A DNA stretch of 64,000 nucleotides from Bilabrum cf. latius (GCA_965178125.1 OZ237744.1:1-64000), one strand, 5' to 3'. Positions 1 through 10,499 are shown, numbered from the stretch's first letter. The notes: a model not told the origin generated them from the letters alone. Program-made: numbers and translations.

Positions 1-985
1 ACCCTAACCCTAACCCTAACCCTAACCCTAACCCTAACCCTAACCCTAACCCTAACCCTAACCCTAACCCTAACCCTAACCCTAACCCTAACCCTAACCC
101 TAACCCTAACCCTAACCCTAACCCTAACCCTAACCCTAACCCTAACCCTAACCCTAACCCTAACCCTAACCCTAACCCTAACCCTAACCCTAACCCTAAC
201 CCTAACCCTAACCCTAACCCTAACCCTAACCCTAACCCTAACCCTAACCCTAACCCTAACCCTAACCCTAACCCTAACCCTAACCCTAACCCTAACCCTA
301 ACCCTAACCCTAACCCTAACCCTAACCCTAACCCTAACCCTAACCCTAACCCTAACCCTAACCCTAACCCTAACCCTAACCCTAACCCTAACCCTAACCC
401 TAACCCTAACCCTAACCCTAACCCTAACCCTAACCCTAACCCTAACCCTAACCCTAACCCTAACCCTAACCCTAACCCTAACCCTAACCCTAACCCTAAC
501 CCTAACCCTAACCCTAACCCTAACCCTAACCCTAACCCTAACCCTAACCCTAACCCTAACCCTAACCCTAACCCTAACCCTAACCCTAACCCTAACCCTA
601 ACCCTAACCCTAACCCTAACCCTAACCCTAACCCTAACCCTAACCCTAACCCTAACCCTAACCCTAACCCTAACCCTAACCCTAACCCTAACCCTAACCC
701 TAACCCTAACCCTAACCCTAACCCTAACCCTAACCCTAACCCTAACCCTAACCCTAACCCTAACCCTAACCCTAACCCTAACCCTAACCCTAACCCTAAC
801 CCTAACCCTAACCCTAACCCTAACCCTAACCCTAACCCTAACCCTAACCCTAACCCTAACCCTAACCCTAACCCTAACCCTAACCCTAACCCTAACCCTA
901 ACCCTAACCCTAACCCTAACCCTAACCCTAACCCTAACCCTAACCCTAACCCTAACCCTAACCCTAACCCTAACCCTAACCCTAA
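1..985. repeat. terminal telomere, (CCCTAA)n
   Basis: After one leading A, the first 984 bases are 164 perfect CCCTAA units, that is TTAGGG repeats read on the other strand, with no variant unit. The array starts at base 1 and its C-rich strand runs 5' to 3' inward, as expected for the left end of a linear chromosome. TTAGGG is the repeat of animals, fungi and many protists, so it does not identify the lineage. The array may continue beyond the window start. Confidence 0.98.
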
Positions 986-989
986 AGTC

Positions 990-1454
990 GTGGATAAGAT
1001 GGTGGGACGCACGGAGCTGAATGTACGCGAGCTGCAGAATGTCAGGAGCAGGGGCGTGCTCAATCGCCGTGATGCTGGCACCGTTCTCGAAATGCTCAAC
1101 AGGAGGATCGCGGCCGTCAAAGCAACCCTCGAGCGAGAAGAAGCAGCGGCACGCGCTCCTCGAGACGCACCTCGTGGCGGAGCCAGGCCCCCCAATGCTG
1201 GAGGCGCTGCGACACGCCAGAGGCACTACGCATACCTGATGGCTGCCAACACAGCCGCATCGTCGGCGGCGGCAGCACAGGCAGCAACCCAAGCAGCAGC
1301 ACGGGCAGTAGCAGGAGCTGCCGCAGCTGCATCAGAATCAGCTGGGGCGGCAAGCGCTTCGCGTGCTCGTACTCATCAACTTCAACAAGCTTCCGCTGAT
1401 GCAAGAGTAAGTGCGACACAAAGAGAGGCATCAACCATGAGTACCCTGGATTAA
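990..1454 (+). CDS. Ala-rich ORF abutting the telomere, probably 5'-truncated
   Basis: This ORF begins within five bases of the last telomeric unit. Its first in-frame ATG is at 999, and the frame also stays open back into the telomere, where it reads Pro-Asn repeats. It ends at a TAA (1452-1454). The N-terminal part is charged and could be helical (residues 5-55: many Arg, Glu and Leu); the C-terminal half is very rich in Ala, Ser, Gln and Thr. I recognise no family. The position suggests a gene that lost its 5' end when a broken chromosome was capped by telomere addition, but it may be chance open sequence: no promoter room exists and no homology is seen. Confidence 0.3.
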   Translation: MDKMVGRTELNVRELQNVRSRGVLNRRDAGTVLEMLNRRIAAVKATLEREEAAARAPRDAPRGGARPPNAGGAATRQRHYAYLMAANTAASSAAAAQAATQAAARAVAGAAAAASESAGAASASRARTHQLQQASADARVSATQREASTMSTLD

Positions 1455-1526
1455 GCGGCCTCAAGTTGATGGACTTCAAGCTGAGATGGCCACTAATATC
1501 TACTTTGATTGACTTCTTCACGGTGC

Positions 1527-2369
1527 TATCTCGGCCGCAACACATGCAATCGCTGCGTTTCAAGTGTCTCATCGTATGTACACATCATGGGGCACACAAT
1601 GGTGTCCATGCATATCGACTCCGGATCCACCCCCAGACGGCACCCGGCCCTGACGGATTTCACTGACCCTGCGGAACCGCGGCGCCGCGGGCAGAACGGG
1701 TATGTTGCGGGTGTGTTCCCTGCTCCATGCACCGTGGCACATCAAACACATCGAAAACCGCGATCCAATACGCCCATCCGAGACCGCAAACGGCCAGTAC
1801 TCCATTTTACTGACTCGGGGCAAAATCGCCGTCAGTGCCGCCAGTAAAATCCACTGACTCGACCATATCTCGGCCGCAACACATGCAATCGCTGCGTTTC
1901 AAGTGTCTCATCATATGTACACATCATGGGGCACACAATGGTGTCCATGCATATCGACTCCGGATCCACCCCCAGACGGCACCCGGCCCTGACGGATTTC
2001 ACTGACCCTGCGGAACCGCGGCGCCGCGGGCAGAACGGGTTTGTAGCGGGTGTGTTCCCTGCCCCATGCACCGTGGCACATCAAACACATCGAAAACCGC
2101 GATCCAATACGCCCATCCGAGACCGCAAACGGCCAGTACTCCATTTTACTGACTCGGGGCAAAATCGCCGTCAGTGCCGCCAGTAAAATCCACTGACTCG
2201 ACCATATCTCGGCCGCAACACATGCAATCGCTGCGTTTCAAGTGTCTCATCGTATGTACACATCATGGGGCACACAATGGTGTCCATGCATATCGACTCC
2301 GGATCCACCCCCAGACGGCACCCGGCCCTGACGGATTTCACTGACCCTGCGGAACCGCGGCGCCGCGGG
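1527..2369. repeat. 339-bp subtelomeric tandem repeat, about 2.5 copies
   Basis: Identical landmarks (TATCTCGGCCGCAACACATG) begin at 1527, 1866 and 2205, giving a period of exactly 339 bp. Copies one and two are full length. Copy three follows the consensus to about 2369 and then changes to unrelated sequence within a GC-rich palindrome (CGCGGCGCCGCG). The copies differ by only a few bases, so they are recent or homogenised. Short ORFs inside recur in every copy only because the DNA repeats; I do not call them genes. Confidence 0.95.
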
Positions 2370-2504
2370 GAGCTATGGCCCAACTCAGAGTTGTAACCTA
2401 GGTTTTCAAGCATGCGCTATCAGAATATATTGGTCTTGTTCCCTGACGCGCGCTAGCGTAAAAGCCGAAAATGGCCGACCCTAAGTATAAGTTGACCCCC
2501 TGAT
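2370..2504. other. unique spacer between the 339-bp repeats and the interstitial telomere tract
   Basis: About 135 bp of non-repetitive sequence. I see no gene, repeat or RNA signature in it. Confidence 0.6.
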
Positions 2505-2637
2505 ACCCTAACCCTAACCCTAACCCTAACCCTAACCCTAACCCTAACCCTAACCCTAACCCTAACCCTAACCCTAACCCTAACCCTAACCCTAACCCTA
2601 ACCCTAACCCTAACCCTAACCCTAACCCTAACCCTAA
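2505..2637. repeat. interstitial telomeric tract, 22 CCCTAA units
   Basis: Twenty-two perfect CCCTAA units lie 1.5 kb inside the chromosome, in the same orientation as the terminal telomere. The perfect units point to a young insertion: either an old chromosome end onto which more distal sequence was later added, or telomere-repeat insertion during break repair. Confidence 0.97.
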
Positions 2638-2640
2638 AAA

Positions 2641-3180
2641 GGATGGGGCCATTGTGCCTGTGCTGGTGCAAGCAGGTTGGGAGTGCGGGCGCTGGATGGG
2701 GCCATTGTGCCTGTGCTGGTGCAAGCAGGTTGGGAGTGCGGGCGCTGGATGGGGCCATTGTGCCTGTGCTGGTGCAAGCAGGTTGGGAGTGCGGGCGCTG
2801 GATGGGGCCATTGTGCCTGTGCTGGTGCAAGCAGGTTGGGAGTGCGGGCGCTGGATGGGGCCATTGTGCCTGTGCTGGTGCAAGCAGGTTGGGAGTGCGG
2901 GCGCTGGATGGGGCTATTGTGCCTGTGCTGGTGCAAGCAGGTTGGGAGTGCGGGCGCTGGATATTAGGGTTTTTAGGGTTAGGGCAAGCAGGTTGGGAGT
3001 GCGGGCGCTGGATGGGGCCATTGTGCCTGTGCTGGTGCAAGCAGGTTGGGAGTGCGGGCGCTGGATGGGGCCATTGTGCCTGTGCTGGTGCAAGCAGGTT
3101 GGGAGTGCGGGCGCTGGATGGGGCTATTGTGCCTGTGCTGGTGCAAGCAGGTTGGGAGTGCGGGCGTTGGATGGGGCATA
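2641..3180. repeat. 53-bp minisatellite interrupted by reverse-orientation telomere sequence
   Basis: A 53-bp unit starting GGATGGGGCCATTGTGCCTG repeats with GATGGGG landmarks at 2642, 2695, 2748, 2801, 2854, 2907, then 3011, 3064 and 3117, ending with a partial unit near 3170. Units are almost identical (one recurring C/T change, CCATTG to CTATTG). Between units six and seven, 2963-2984 reads TTAGGG-type sequence (degenerate, with an extra T run), opposite to the tract at 2505-2637. Because 53 is not a multiple of three and the unit lacks stops on the plus strand, long artificial ORFs run through it. Confidence 0.95.
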
Positions 3181-3399
3181 GGCAGTCAGAAGTGATCGAT
3201 GTTCGTACGCCTTCAGAAGTAAGAATAACAAGAATGCAAATATTGCTGCGCTTGTGGAACTCATGCTGTGGCTAGTGAATGTTTTCAATCAGAGACCCCC
3301 CCATTACCGTAGCGGGGGGGAAGAAGCCTCAGCTGTTAGGGGACCTGCACGACCCAGCGATTTTGGTACAGCTAGTACCAATTTACAGACGCCTCTCGC
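3181..3399. other. spacer with a C7/G7 hairpin
   Basis: This is gene-free sequence between the minisatellite and the 3' end of the first gene. It contains a perfect inverted repeat: seven C (296-302 past 3000) pairing with seven G (3314-3320) around an 11-nt loop. It lies about 80 bp past the stop of the minus-strand gene that ends at 3400, so it could mark a 3' end or barrier, but no function can be assigned. Confidence 0.5.
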
Positions 3400-4172
3400 T
3401 CAATCGACATGACCAGATAGGGCCTTTTTCCTATCCCTTGCTGTCGCTCGGCTGAGCGCCTTAAGTTTGGATCGCGCTTCCAATTGTGCTTGCCTAACAT
3501 TCACCTCGCTCATAATGGCTACCCGCCTTGGGTCCCGTTTTTGGGTGGACATCGCAGAAGCACATGCGTACACTACAAATCCTAGCACCAAAAAGGCCAC
3601 TAGGACGCACAGTCTTGCTGAAAACTCTTGGACATGCGGTATTTCGCTCCTGTCTCCGAAGAATGTGGAAGCGTTTGCTATGGTGCCAAGTCGCCAAGCT
3701 AAATCTGCCAGAGCACCCGTTCGTGGACCCCCTCGAACATACTCTAGAGTATCACCAAGCAAGCAGGTTCCCATTAGTACCCAGTCAAACACTGATGCAA
3801 TAAAAAAGCCTTGCTGCACGATGTGGCTGTGTAGTGCCCCGCCCATCAACAGAAACAGCAGCACTATCCCAACCCCGGGCGCGGCAACAAGGCAAAGAGC
3901 AGTAATAAGTTCTAAGCCAGCAGTCGCAAGGACAAACTCTAGAGGGTATCCGAACAGAAGCATATTTGTATCAGTAATCTCCTTGTCCTGTCTGGCCTTC
4001 TTCACTCCGCTATAGCCGATTATGATAGCCTGCGAACATTCTCATGCAAGTATACATCAAAGCAGCACTTTTCGGTACAATTGACAATCCATGTTGGAGC
4101 GGCAAGGAAGTTGCTGTTGCCTGAGTAGCGCCTCACACAAGTTGCACGGAGCAGTAGAGATGTTGTTAGCAT
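3400..4172 (-). CDS. DoxX-like small integral membrane protein
   Basis: Two exons: 4137-4172 (12 codons from ATG) and 3400-4029, joined across a 107-nt intron with GTGAGG donor and CGCAG acceptor; 221 residues, TGA stop. The joined N-terminus (MLTTSLLLRATC then AIIIGYSGVKKA) resembles the first helix of DoxX-family proteins, followed by a Gly/Leu-rich helix pair and an MGGALHSHI motif, also DoxX-like. A fourth hydrophobic helix lies near residues 155-175, and the tail is basic and probably cytosolic. DoxX relatives are four-helix membrane proteins of mostly unclear biochemical role. The family call is by pattern only and could be wrong. It is divergent from the next gene (237-bp gap). It is the first gene inside the subtelomere. 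Confidence 0.6.
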
Positions 4173-4409
4173 TTGGCTAGTGCACAGAGATGGTTCTGAG
4201 TAATACTTTGATCGTACGACCTTGTTTCAGGATTAAGATTCGCTGTATTTCTGCTTCGAAAGCTTGCCGTGAGTATCTTCGCCAATCATGAAATGATATG
4301 ACGAGTGCACCGAGCACAAGGTCAGCGTGGCCGTTTGTCGGTATTCGTGTGGCTAGTTTGGAATAAAACATTCAATTTGGTACGCTGCATCGGACAGGTT
4401 GGTGACACG
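4173..4409. promoter_or_regulatory. probable bidirectional promoter, DoxX-like / NCoR-like
   Basis: This 237-bp gap separates the start codons of two divergent genes and must contain both 5' leaders. I see no clear TATA box. The call rests on gene arrangement alone. Confidence 0.4.
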
Positions 4410-7400
4410 ATGCCGAATCGCTTCAGGAAGGGCGATAATCGTAATCGTAGGTCCAGTGGACCAGGTGGTGGCAGCAATGCTAGAGGCCAGTACGATCAAT
4501 CCGGTGAACAGTACCAACGGCGACACAGACACCGCGTAGTTGGGATTGATCGACAACTGCCTGGATCTAGAGAGTCGCAAGGTCCCTATACTGGTGTTCA
4601 AAGCTCAAATGCTGCTTATCGCGCCGGTGGCCACAATCGATAGCGCATGCAAGGGGCAACCAGCCGGTTCCTTTACACTCCCCAAGGATAGGTTATGTCA
4701 GCTGTTGATACACGAGGTGATTCCAGGGCTTCTGGCTTCGGGCGCTCTCCGGACCGTTCCACTTCAGGCTACAGAAGCAGTCACCGAGTCGATGCCCCGA
4801 TCGAGACTACTGAATCCAGTTGGCAGGAGCGCTAGGTTTTTGGTAACGGCAATTCTAGCATTATACCAACTGCATCTGGGCTACTACCGACTCCAACACA
4901 GGCAACGTTACAGCGGAAAGGTGTTGCTTCGCATCTCGCGGCTCGGTTGGTCGTGTAGTCACGGCCTCCGCCGCCTCCCCGAGTGCTTGTGGACTCCAGG
5001 AGCGTTGCTGCTGGGCATCATAGAGGAAATATACCTGCTTCACATCTTCCTCCGCCGCCACCTGGTGCAAGTGCTGGTTCTGGCTTTAGGCAGCATCCGG
5101 GGAAACCTGCCGGGCAGCGCTCCAGAGCGTCTGCATCGAGAGGTTTGCTAGTCGAGTTGGGGGGCCGTATGCCATCACTAGCAGATACACATCATCCTGA
5201 GGCCGCAAGAAATGGTACTACTCATCCCGGCAGCACGCGCCATGGGGCTCCAGGTGGGAGCGAGGTTCGTCCGCCTGGCCCGCCAGGGTTCCTAGGCGCT
5301 GCTGCGAGGACTAGAACTGGACCAGTTCGGCCCACGGGGGAATACTTAGCTCGCGGGATGCAGCATGCAAAATAGCCGCAGAGATCAAGCGGCCGATTCG
5401 GCTGGATTCCGAGTCCCGAAGCTGGAAACTAGACTTGGGCAGCGCAGTATCGAAGCCACGTGCCAAGACCGCCCCCTCCTCCCCAAGTGCACGGCGGCTC
5501 TCGCAAGGTGCGACACCAGGGGCAGTCTCTAGATCTTGGTAATCGCCTCGCACGCTAGCATGGCAGCAAACTTCACGTTTCGATTCCAGCTGCGGCTAGT
5601 AGATCAGGGACGTCCTTGCTTGGGCGCCCGACTATGTCTAGGTCACGCTAGTCCTAGTCGCGGGATGGCGCAGAAGACATCGGAGTTAGTCCAACCGGGG
5701 AGGAAGTCAACGATGCATCAGAAGACTGGGGAGAGGTTAGGAAACAGATGCTGAGGAGAAGAGCCGCTTTATTTGCTCGCTAGCGAGCTCAACCTGTACC
5801 TTAGCATCACGGCTTGGCCGGTACCGGCTAGCAGGGCCAAGCCAGTGCTCCACGCAGCTCTCGATGGGGGCCAAGCGTGCGCGTCGACGCAGAAAAAAAG
5901 GATAAAGTTGGTGCAGCGCGGCGTTTGACAGCTTCAGGGATAAAGCCAGCCCGATTCCAGCTGATTGCACTCTCCCGCCGATTAGACCAGGGGGCACCTT
6001 CGCGCCCTGAGACTAGCATATCTGAAATTTTGCCTCCCAGCGTCGAGCCTAGCAAAGGGGAACACGAAGCTGTGTATACTTCCCCCCTGCAGTAGCTGGC
6101 ATTGGCATGCAGACCAAACCATGATGATAAGGTTGCATCGCCTGCAGAGGTGCCAGATGTGCCGGAGCCAGGCTAGCTAGCTGCGGCTTGGCTCGACTTT
6201 GACTAGCATGCAGTAGCTGAGCACGATAGCGCTGGGTGGGTAGGGTTGTGGCCAATTCCGTCAAGATCCGCTGTAAATGACGCTATGGCGCGACTACGGG
6301 AGCGGGAGCAGTTGCTGTCGCAAAGCATACAGCTCCAAGAGGAGTCCATCCTTGCTTCTCAGAAAAGCATCGAGAAGTCCAAAGATGGACTTGTTGAAGC
6401 CTTGAATGACGTGGTACCGTCGGTAGGCAGCTTGGCGCAACGACCACAGGCTGGGATGGATGACTTATGGCAAGCAGTGTAGGCAGTCACGCGCGAGCTA
6501 TCATTCCAGACCGACAATATCCATGATGAGTACGACACAAAGGTCGCCTCTCACGATGCTTCAGGTGGCCCAAAAGCTACGACAACCAACGTAGGTCCGA
6601 CTTGCAACACCCAGCGGACTCTCTTGCTATCTCGGCTCCGACATTCAAGTGGACACAAAGGCAAAGATACGCCGCTCCGATGCACTGGCAGAACTCCAAT
6701 GCTGGCACGGCTGCATAGTCTGTACCTCTTGGGAGCAAGTCTGGACTAGTCTGGATCCGGCAGCAGCCATGTCGAAGAGACACCGTCCGCTTGGCGTTTT
6801 GCATCCCCACGGGCACGTGCTGATCGATGCAGACTAGCTGCGGAGTGGGTCTCGGGCAGCGGTGCTGCCAGGCTCCAGACGATGCACCAGGGACCCGTGG
6901 GGCTGCTGCGACTAGCTGAGCAGCTAGATTTGAAAGCAAGTACCAGCGAAAGCTTGCATGGCCATGACGACTTGGTGTCTCGTTGGGTAGCAAGATCTAG
7001 CACCATGCAAAGCGCCAGGTATGTCTGCGACAGTCCTGTCCATTAGGCAATAGCAGGGCTTGGAGTTTAGAGTCATTGCGGTGATCTTCCTGGGCTAGCA
7101 GCGGCGAGGTAGTTTCGGTCTGTTGTTGGACTAGCGCCCGCCATTTTGCTCAACATGGGTGCGACCGCCTTGTCGTCGAATCTGGCCCTTGCGAGGACAT
7201 CCTCTTCTCTAACGACGCCCTCAAGACTACGTGCACGCCAGAGATTGCAGGGCTCACGTAGATTTCTTCGTCGCTGCGCACAGATGATAAGGAGTTGTAG
7301 CGAGGAATTATCTGTTGCTGCTGATACTGCTGCCTCGGTCTAGCAGGATCCATGGTGCGATTATTGGGAGGATACTGCTTGGGTTCACGCGGACGAAAAT

Positions 7401-8960
7401 TCCATAGTTCGCCAGCAGGCTTTGCGATGTATTGACGGAGTCGCACAACCTGCCGCTGGCAATTTCGTGGAGCCTTCCATCGGTTTCGAGGACCCATCAC
7501 AAGTTCGTGCTTGTCGATCCGTTGGTCCAGCACGGCATCAGCTTCGTACAGAAAGTGCGAGCACTGTCACCACGTAGCTTTTGCGAAGGCAGTAGAGCCT
7601 CCAGAGTGCTCGAAACTCAATTCTAGCTGGAGGATTGCAGATCATCATGTCTAGTGAGCAGGCGCTACTTGAGTACCGCACAAGACTTGTACACTCTCGC
7701 GGCTGGGCGGCCGTATCGTCAGAGTTTCCGCCGGAACCGGGCTTTATGCCGTTGTAGCTGAGCGGGCTTAAGGAAGCTGGAGGATACTCGCGAAGTGGTG
7801 TAGATTCTCCGCGTTCACTTCCGCACGGTGTAGTCTTGGCGAATGCACAACCTCGTACCGGTTCATCTCGTCTATAGCGAGCCGTGCAGAATACATGCGA
7901 GTGGAACGATCTTAGCGGTGCATTCGGGCTAAAGCAGCAGAAAACTGATCAGTTGCTTTGCCTGCGCAATGAGATGATGCGTTGGCCCGGATTCTTTCTG
8001 CGCATGCCTCCGCTGGACAACGATATGGAGTGCCCATTGGTCCCGATGCTTCCGGACGGAACTCCGATTTCTGTCCTGGCGTGGTCATCGGGGTGGCACG
8101 TGGACTCATCCAGCAATTCGGGCTCAAGCATAGCAGCCTTGTAGACGGCCTCTTCGGACTTTGTTGTCGCATCGGACTGGCAGGCTAACACTGCTTCCGT
8201 CGGTGTTCAGTCTGCGTGGAAACCCCACGTCACACATGGTGATGCCTAGCATCCTGCCGAGGAGGTTCCGATTCTTGCAGCAGATGCCGTTCATTCTGGC
8301 AGATGGCAGGCGTTCGGAGGGACACCAGGACTGTTCGAGGTCGTATCTCAGCCGACGTATGCCATGAGGATTGGTTGGCACAGCCGGAGTTCTGCTGCTG
8401 TTGTTCCAGCTCAGGCACCACGCGAAGCTCCTTTTTGTCGGCATGCACAGGACCGCACCAATGACCATGAAGCGATCAGCAGCACAAAATGCGAGCCAGC
8501 TTGGAGCTACGCAGAGCAGCTGGTGTTCTTCGAACGTTTTCTACACTACCCGAAAGACTTTCAAAGAATCGCATCATTCTTGCGTCAGAAGTCGGTCAAG
8601 GATTGTGTTGCATTCTACTACCTGGTTAAACATCGCGCCTGTCTGAAACAAGCACTGCGCGCTTACTCCATTGCCTAGAGGAAGCGCGCCGTGCGTTTGA
8701 GTGCATAGATTGCCATGGCTTGTGCCTTCAGGCTGGGATGCACTGGGCAGAGTGGCAGGTTCACGCACAGTATTGCTGTGCAAGACACACAAGCGGATGG
8801 CATGGATGATGTCGGTGTGCCACTTGGTGTTGAGCTGACGTCGTCTGCCTACCCGGCTCAACGACTTGTTTCGCATGGGCCCGGTACGCCTGAGTGGTGG
8901 TGTAGAATGTTTGGCTTCCCTGCAAGTTTGGGCAAGCCGTCAAGCCGGTGGGTCGGTTGA
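4410..8960 (+). CDS. NCoR/SMRT- and POWERDRESS-like SANT-domain corepressor
   Basis: A single 4.55-kb ORF (1,516 codons) is open once TAG is read as Gln; it has more than 30 in-frame TAGs and ends at TGA 8958. It starts MPNRFRKGDNRNRR, followed by a long Arg/Gly/Pro/Ser-rich low-complexity region. A Glu/Gln-rich coiled-coil segment lies near residues 615-660. At residues 1365-1410 sits a SANT domain (WSYAEQLVFF, PKDFQRIASFL, KSVKDCVAFYY) with the distinctive NCoR/SMRT and plant POWERDRESS signature. In those families this SANT recruits and activates a class I histone deacetylase. I see no second SANT. A GTGCGT sequence at 8689, resembling one donor used elsewhere here, means the last ~90 codons could instead be spliced. 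Function as a nuclear corepressor scaffold is inferred from the SANT. Confidence 0.75.
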
Positions 8961-8973
8961 AGCTGATCGAAAT

Positions 8974-9006
8974 GAACGGACAGTGTGCATATACCGCCTG
9001 TCCGTT
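8974..9006. other. hairpin just after the NCoR-like stop codon
   Basis: ACGGACAG (8976-8983) and CTGTCCGT (8998-9005) form a perfect 8-bp stem with a 14-nt loop, starting 15 nt past the TGA. It would lie in the 3' UTR of the mRNA. Whether it affects 3'-end formation is unknown. Confidence 0.4.
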
Positions 9007-9849
9007 TCAGCTCGCATGTTTAGGGCATACGCTGCGTTAGCATGTCTTAGAGGGCGCTAGGGGATGTGAGAATCACTTCCAGGAGTAGCAGTGGTGGTGG
9101 CGGTTGGTTTCTTGTAGGATCGCGTGGAGTAGAGACGTGCTAGCTTGGGCCTGCATCGGACCCGATGTAGTGTACGACTTGCTTGCGTATATTACGCTGT
9201 GGCTTGTCATCAACAACATGTTGCATGCAGCATGCATGTTGTGCGTGCAAGCAAATATTCCTGCCCCCGGTCCCGCGGACCCACTGGGCTTCACCCCGAA
9301 CGACTGGTTATACACCGGTCCGTCTTCTGAATGCGGTATATCTTTTATATTACAAATGTACACACCACTTTCTCAATGTACGTCGACTGGCAACGTCACT
9401 GCATGGCATACACTTCCCGTTACCCGCCCTAGGGTCTTCATGAGCTGCTCCCTGCATCGCCACCTTGACCCTATCCTCACAGCTTGCACGTTCAGGTCTT
9501 GGCCGACCTGCCATGAATCCCATCCATCAGACCGACTCTTGGCTTCTCCTGCGCGCTACTGGCTGCCACTCGCGTCTCCCTGGTGCCTGGCAACTGGAGC
9601 CCCATCCTCCCATAATGTTCTCCCATTGACACCGCACTGTCGTCGCCTGTGCCGGTGTCCCCCTCTTGTTCCTCTCCACCTCGTCGGCGTCCACCTCGAC
9701 TCCCGGCTCATCTCTGCTCCCCGTCCAAGTACACGAATGCATGCAGCATGCACATTACCTACATTCGTCACCCCACAACTCGGAGCCAAAAAAATTCAAA
9801 TCAGCCCAACTCGGACTTCTTTGCCGAACGAGCAACTCCTTCTGTTTGA
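9007..9849. other. gene-free interval upstream of ASF1 with a repeated 15-bp palindrome
   Basis: This 843-bp stretch between the NCoR-like gene and ASF1 is C/T-rich on the plus strand. It holds an exactly repeated 15-mer, TGCATGCAGCATGCA, at 9222-9236 and 9738-9752; each is a 7+1+7 inverted repeat. A 252-codon open stretch (9104-9862) overlaps the ASF1 start in another frame and has no recognisable family, biased C/T composition and many Cys, His and Pro, so I treat it as incidental. The interval probably contains the ASF1 promoter. Confidence 0.5.
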
Positions 9850-10499
9850 ATGGCATCTGTAAATGTACTTGGAATGAAAGTAGTCGGTAACCCAGCCACA
9901 ATGGCTGAGGGATTTTAGTTCGATATCACTTTTGAGTGCAAGTCCAAATTGGACGATGGTGAGGCATTGTCGAGCTTTGCAACATTGAGCCGGAAATCCG
10001 CAAGTCTACGCCTTCTCGTCCAGTTCGTTTAACCTGCAGACCTTGAATGGACGGTTGTATACGTCGGGTCGGCTGACAGTACTGATACTGATCAAGAGCT
10101 CGAGAGCCTTCTTGTAGGTCCTGTGGAAACTGGAATTAGCAAGTTCTCATTGAAAGTGAGTAAAACATTGACATCTCCAAGTAGTCCCAATTTCCTAACC
10201 CTACAATTCAAGCGCTGGTGCATCGTGAAAAACTTGCTTTGGCCCAAGAATCGCAGACGGAACCTCCCGACATGTCGCTGATTCCCAAGAAAGACCTACT
10301 CGGGGTAACTGTTGTTTTGGTAACATGCAGCTACAAAGAGCAAGAATTTATTCGAGTCGGCTACTATGTGTCGAACGAGCTTGCAGAGCCTTTGGCAGAA
10401 GGCGAGCCAGTGCCTGACGATACTAAACCCGCCAGCGTGCTGCGTAATGTCCTCGCCGATAAACCACGGGTCACAAGGTTTCCCATTGACTGGAGTTGA
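9850..10499 (+). CDS. ASF1: histone chaperone ASF1
   Basis: Three exons: 9850-9958, 10040-10155 and 10257-10499, with introns of 81 and 101 nt (GTGAGG...CTGCAG and GTGAGT...TCGCAG); 155 residues, TGA stop. The product follows the ASF1 immunoglobulin-like core in order: an N-terminal strand, [44 protein letters not shown] and [13 protein letters not shown]1 binds the H3-H4 dimer through this core and passes it to CAF-1 or HIRA during replication-coupled and replication-independent chromatin assembly. The chain ends right after the core, so the acidic or variable C-terminal tail of many homologues is missing. The TAG at 9916-9918 lies where animal ASF1 has the Gln of FQF. It is transcribed toward IBA57, 61 bp away. 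Confidence 0.95.

Noticed and set aside
1-985. CRISPR-like or satellite array
   Set aside because: Six-base perfect repeats with no spacers at a chromosome end are a telomere.
2643-3275. Long plus- and minus-strand ORFs through the 53-bp repeats (up to 210 codons)
   Set aside because: The unit lacks stops and 53 is not a multiple of 3, so all frames stay open together. The peptides are just frame-shifted copies of the repeat.
9104-9862. 252-codon plus-strand ORF before ASF1
   Set aside because: It overlaps the ASF1 start in another frame, has biased C/T composition and many Cys, His, Pro and Trp, and resembles no family. It is probably open by composition; only transcript data could revive it.
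10156-10184. Very short (26-29 nt) second ASF1 intron using AG at 10180-10184
   Set aside because: It would be in phase but far shorter than all other introns here and would add about 25 residues absent from ASF1. The TCGCAG acceptor at 10256 fits both the local consensus and the protein family.
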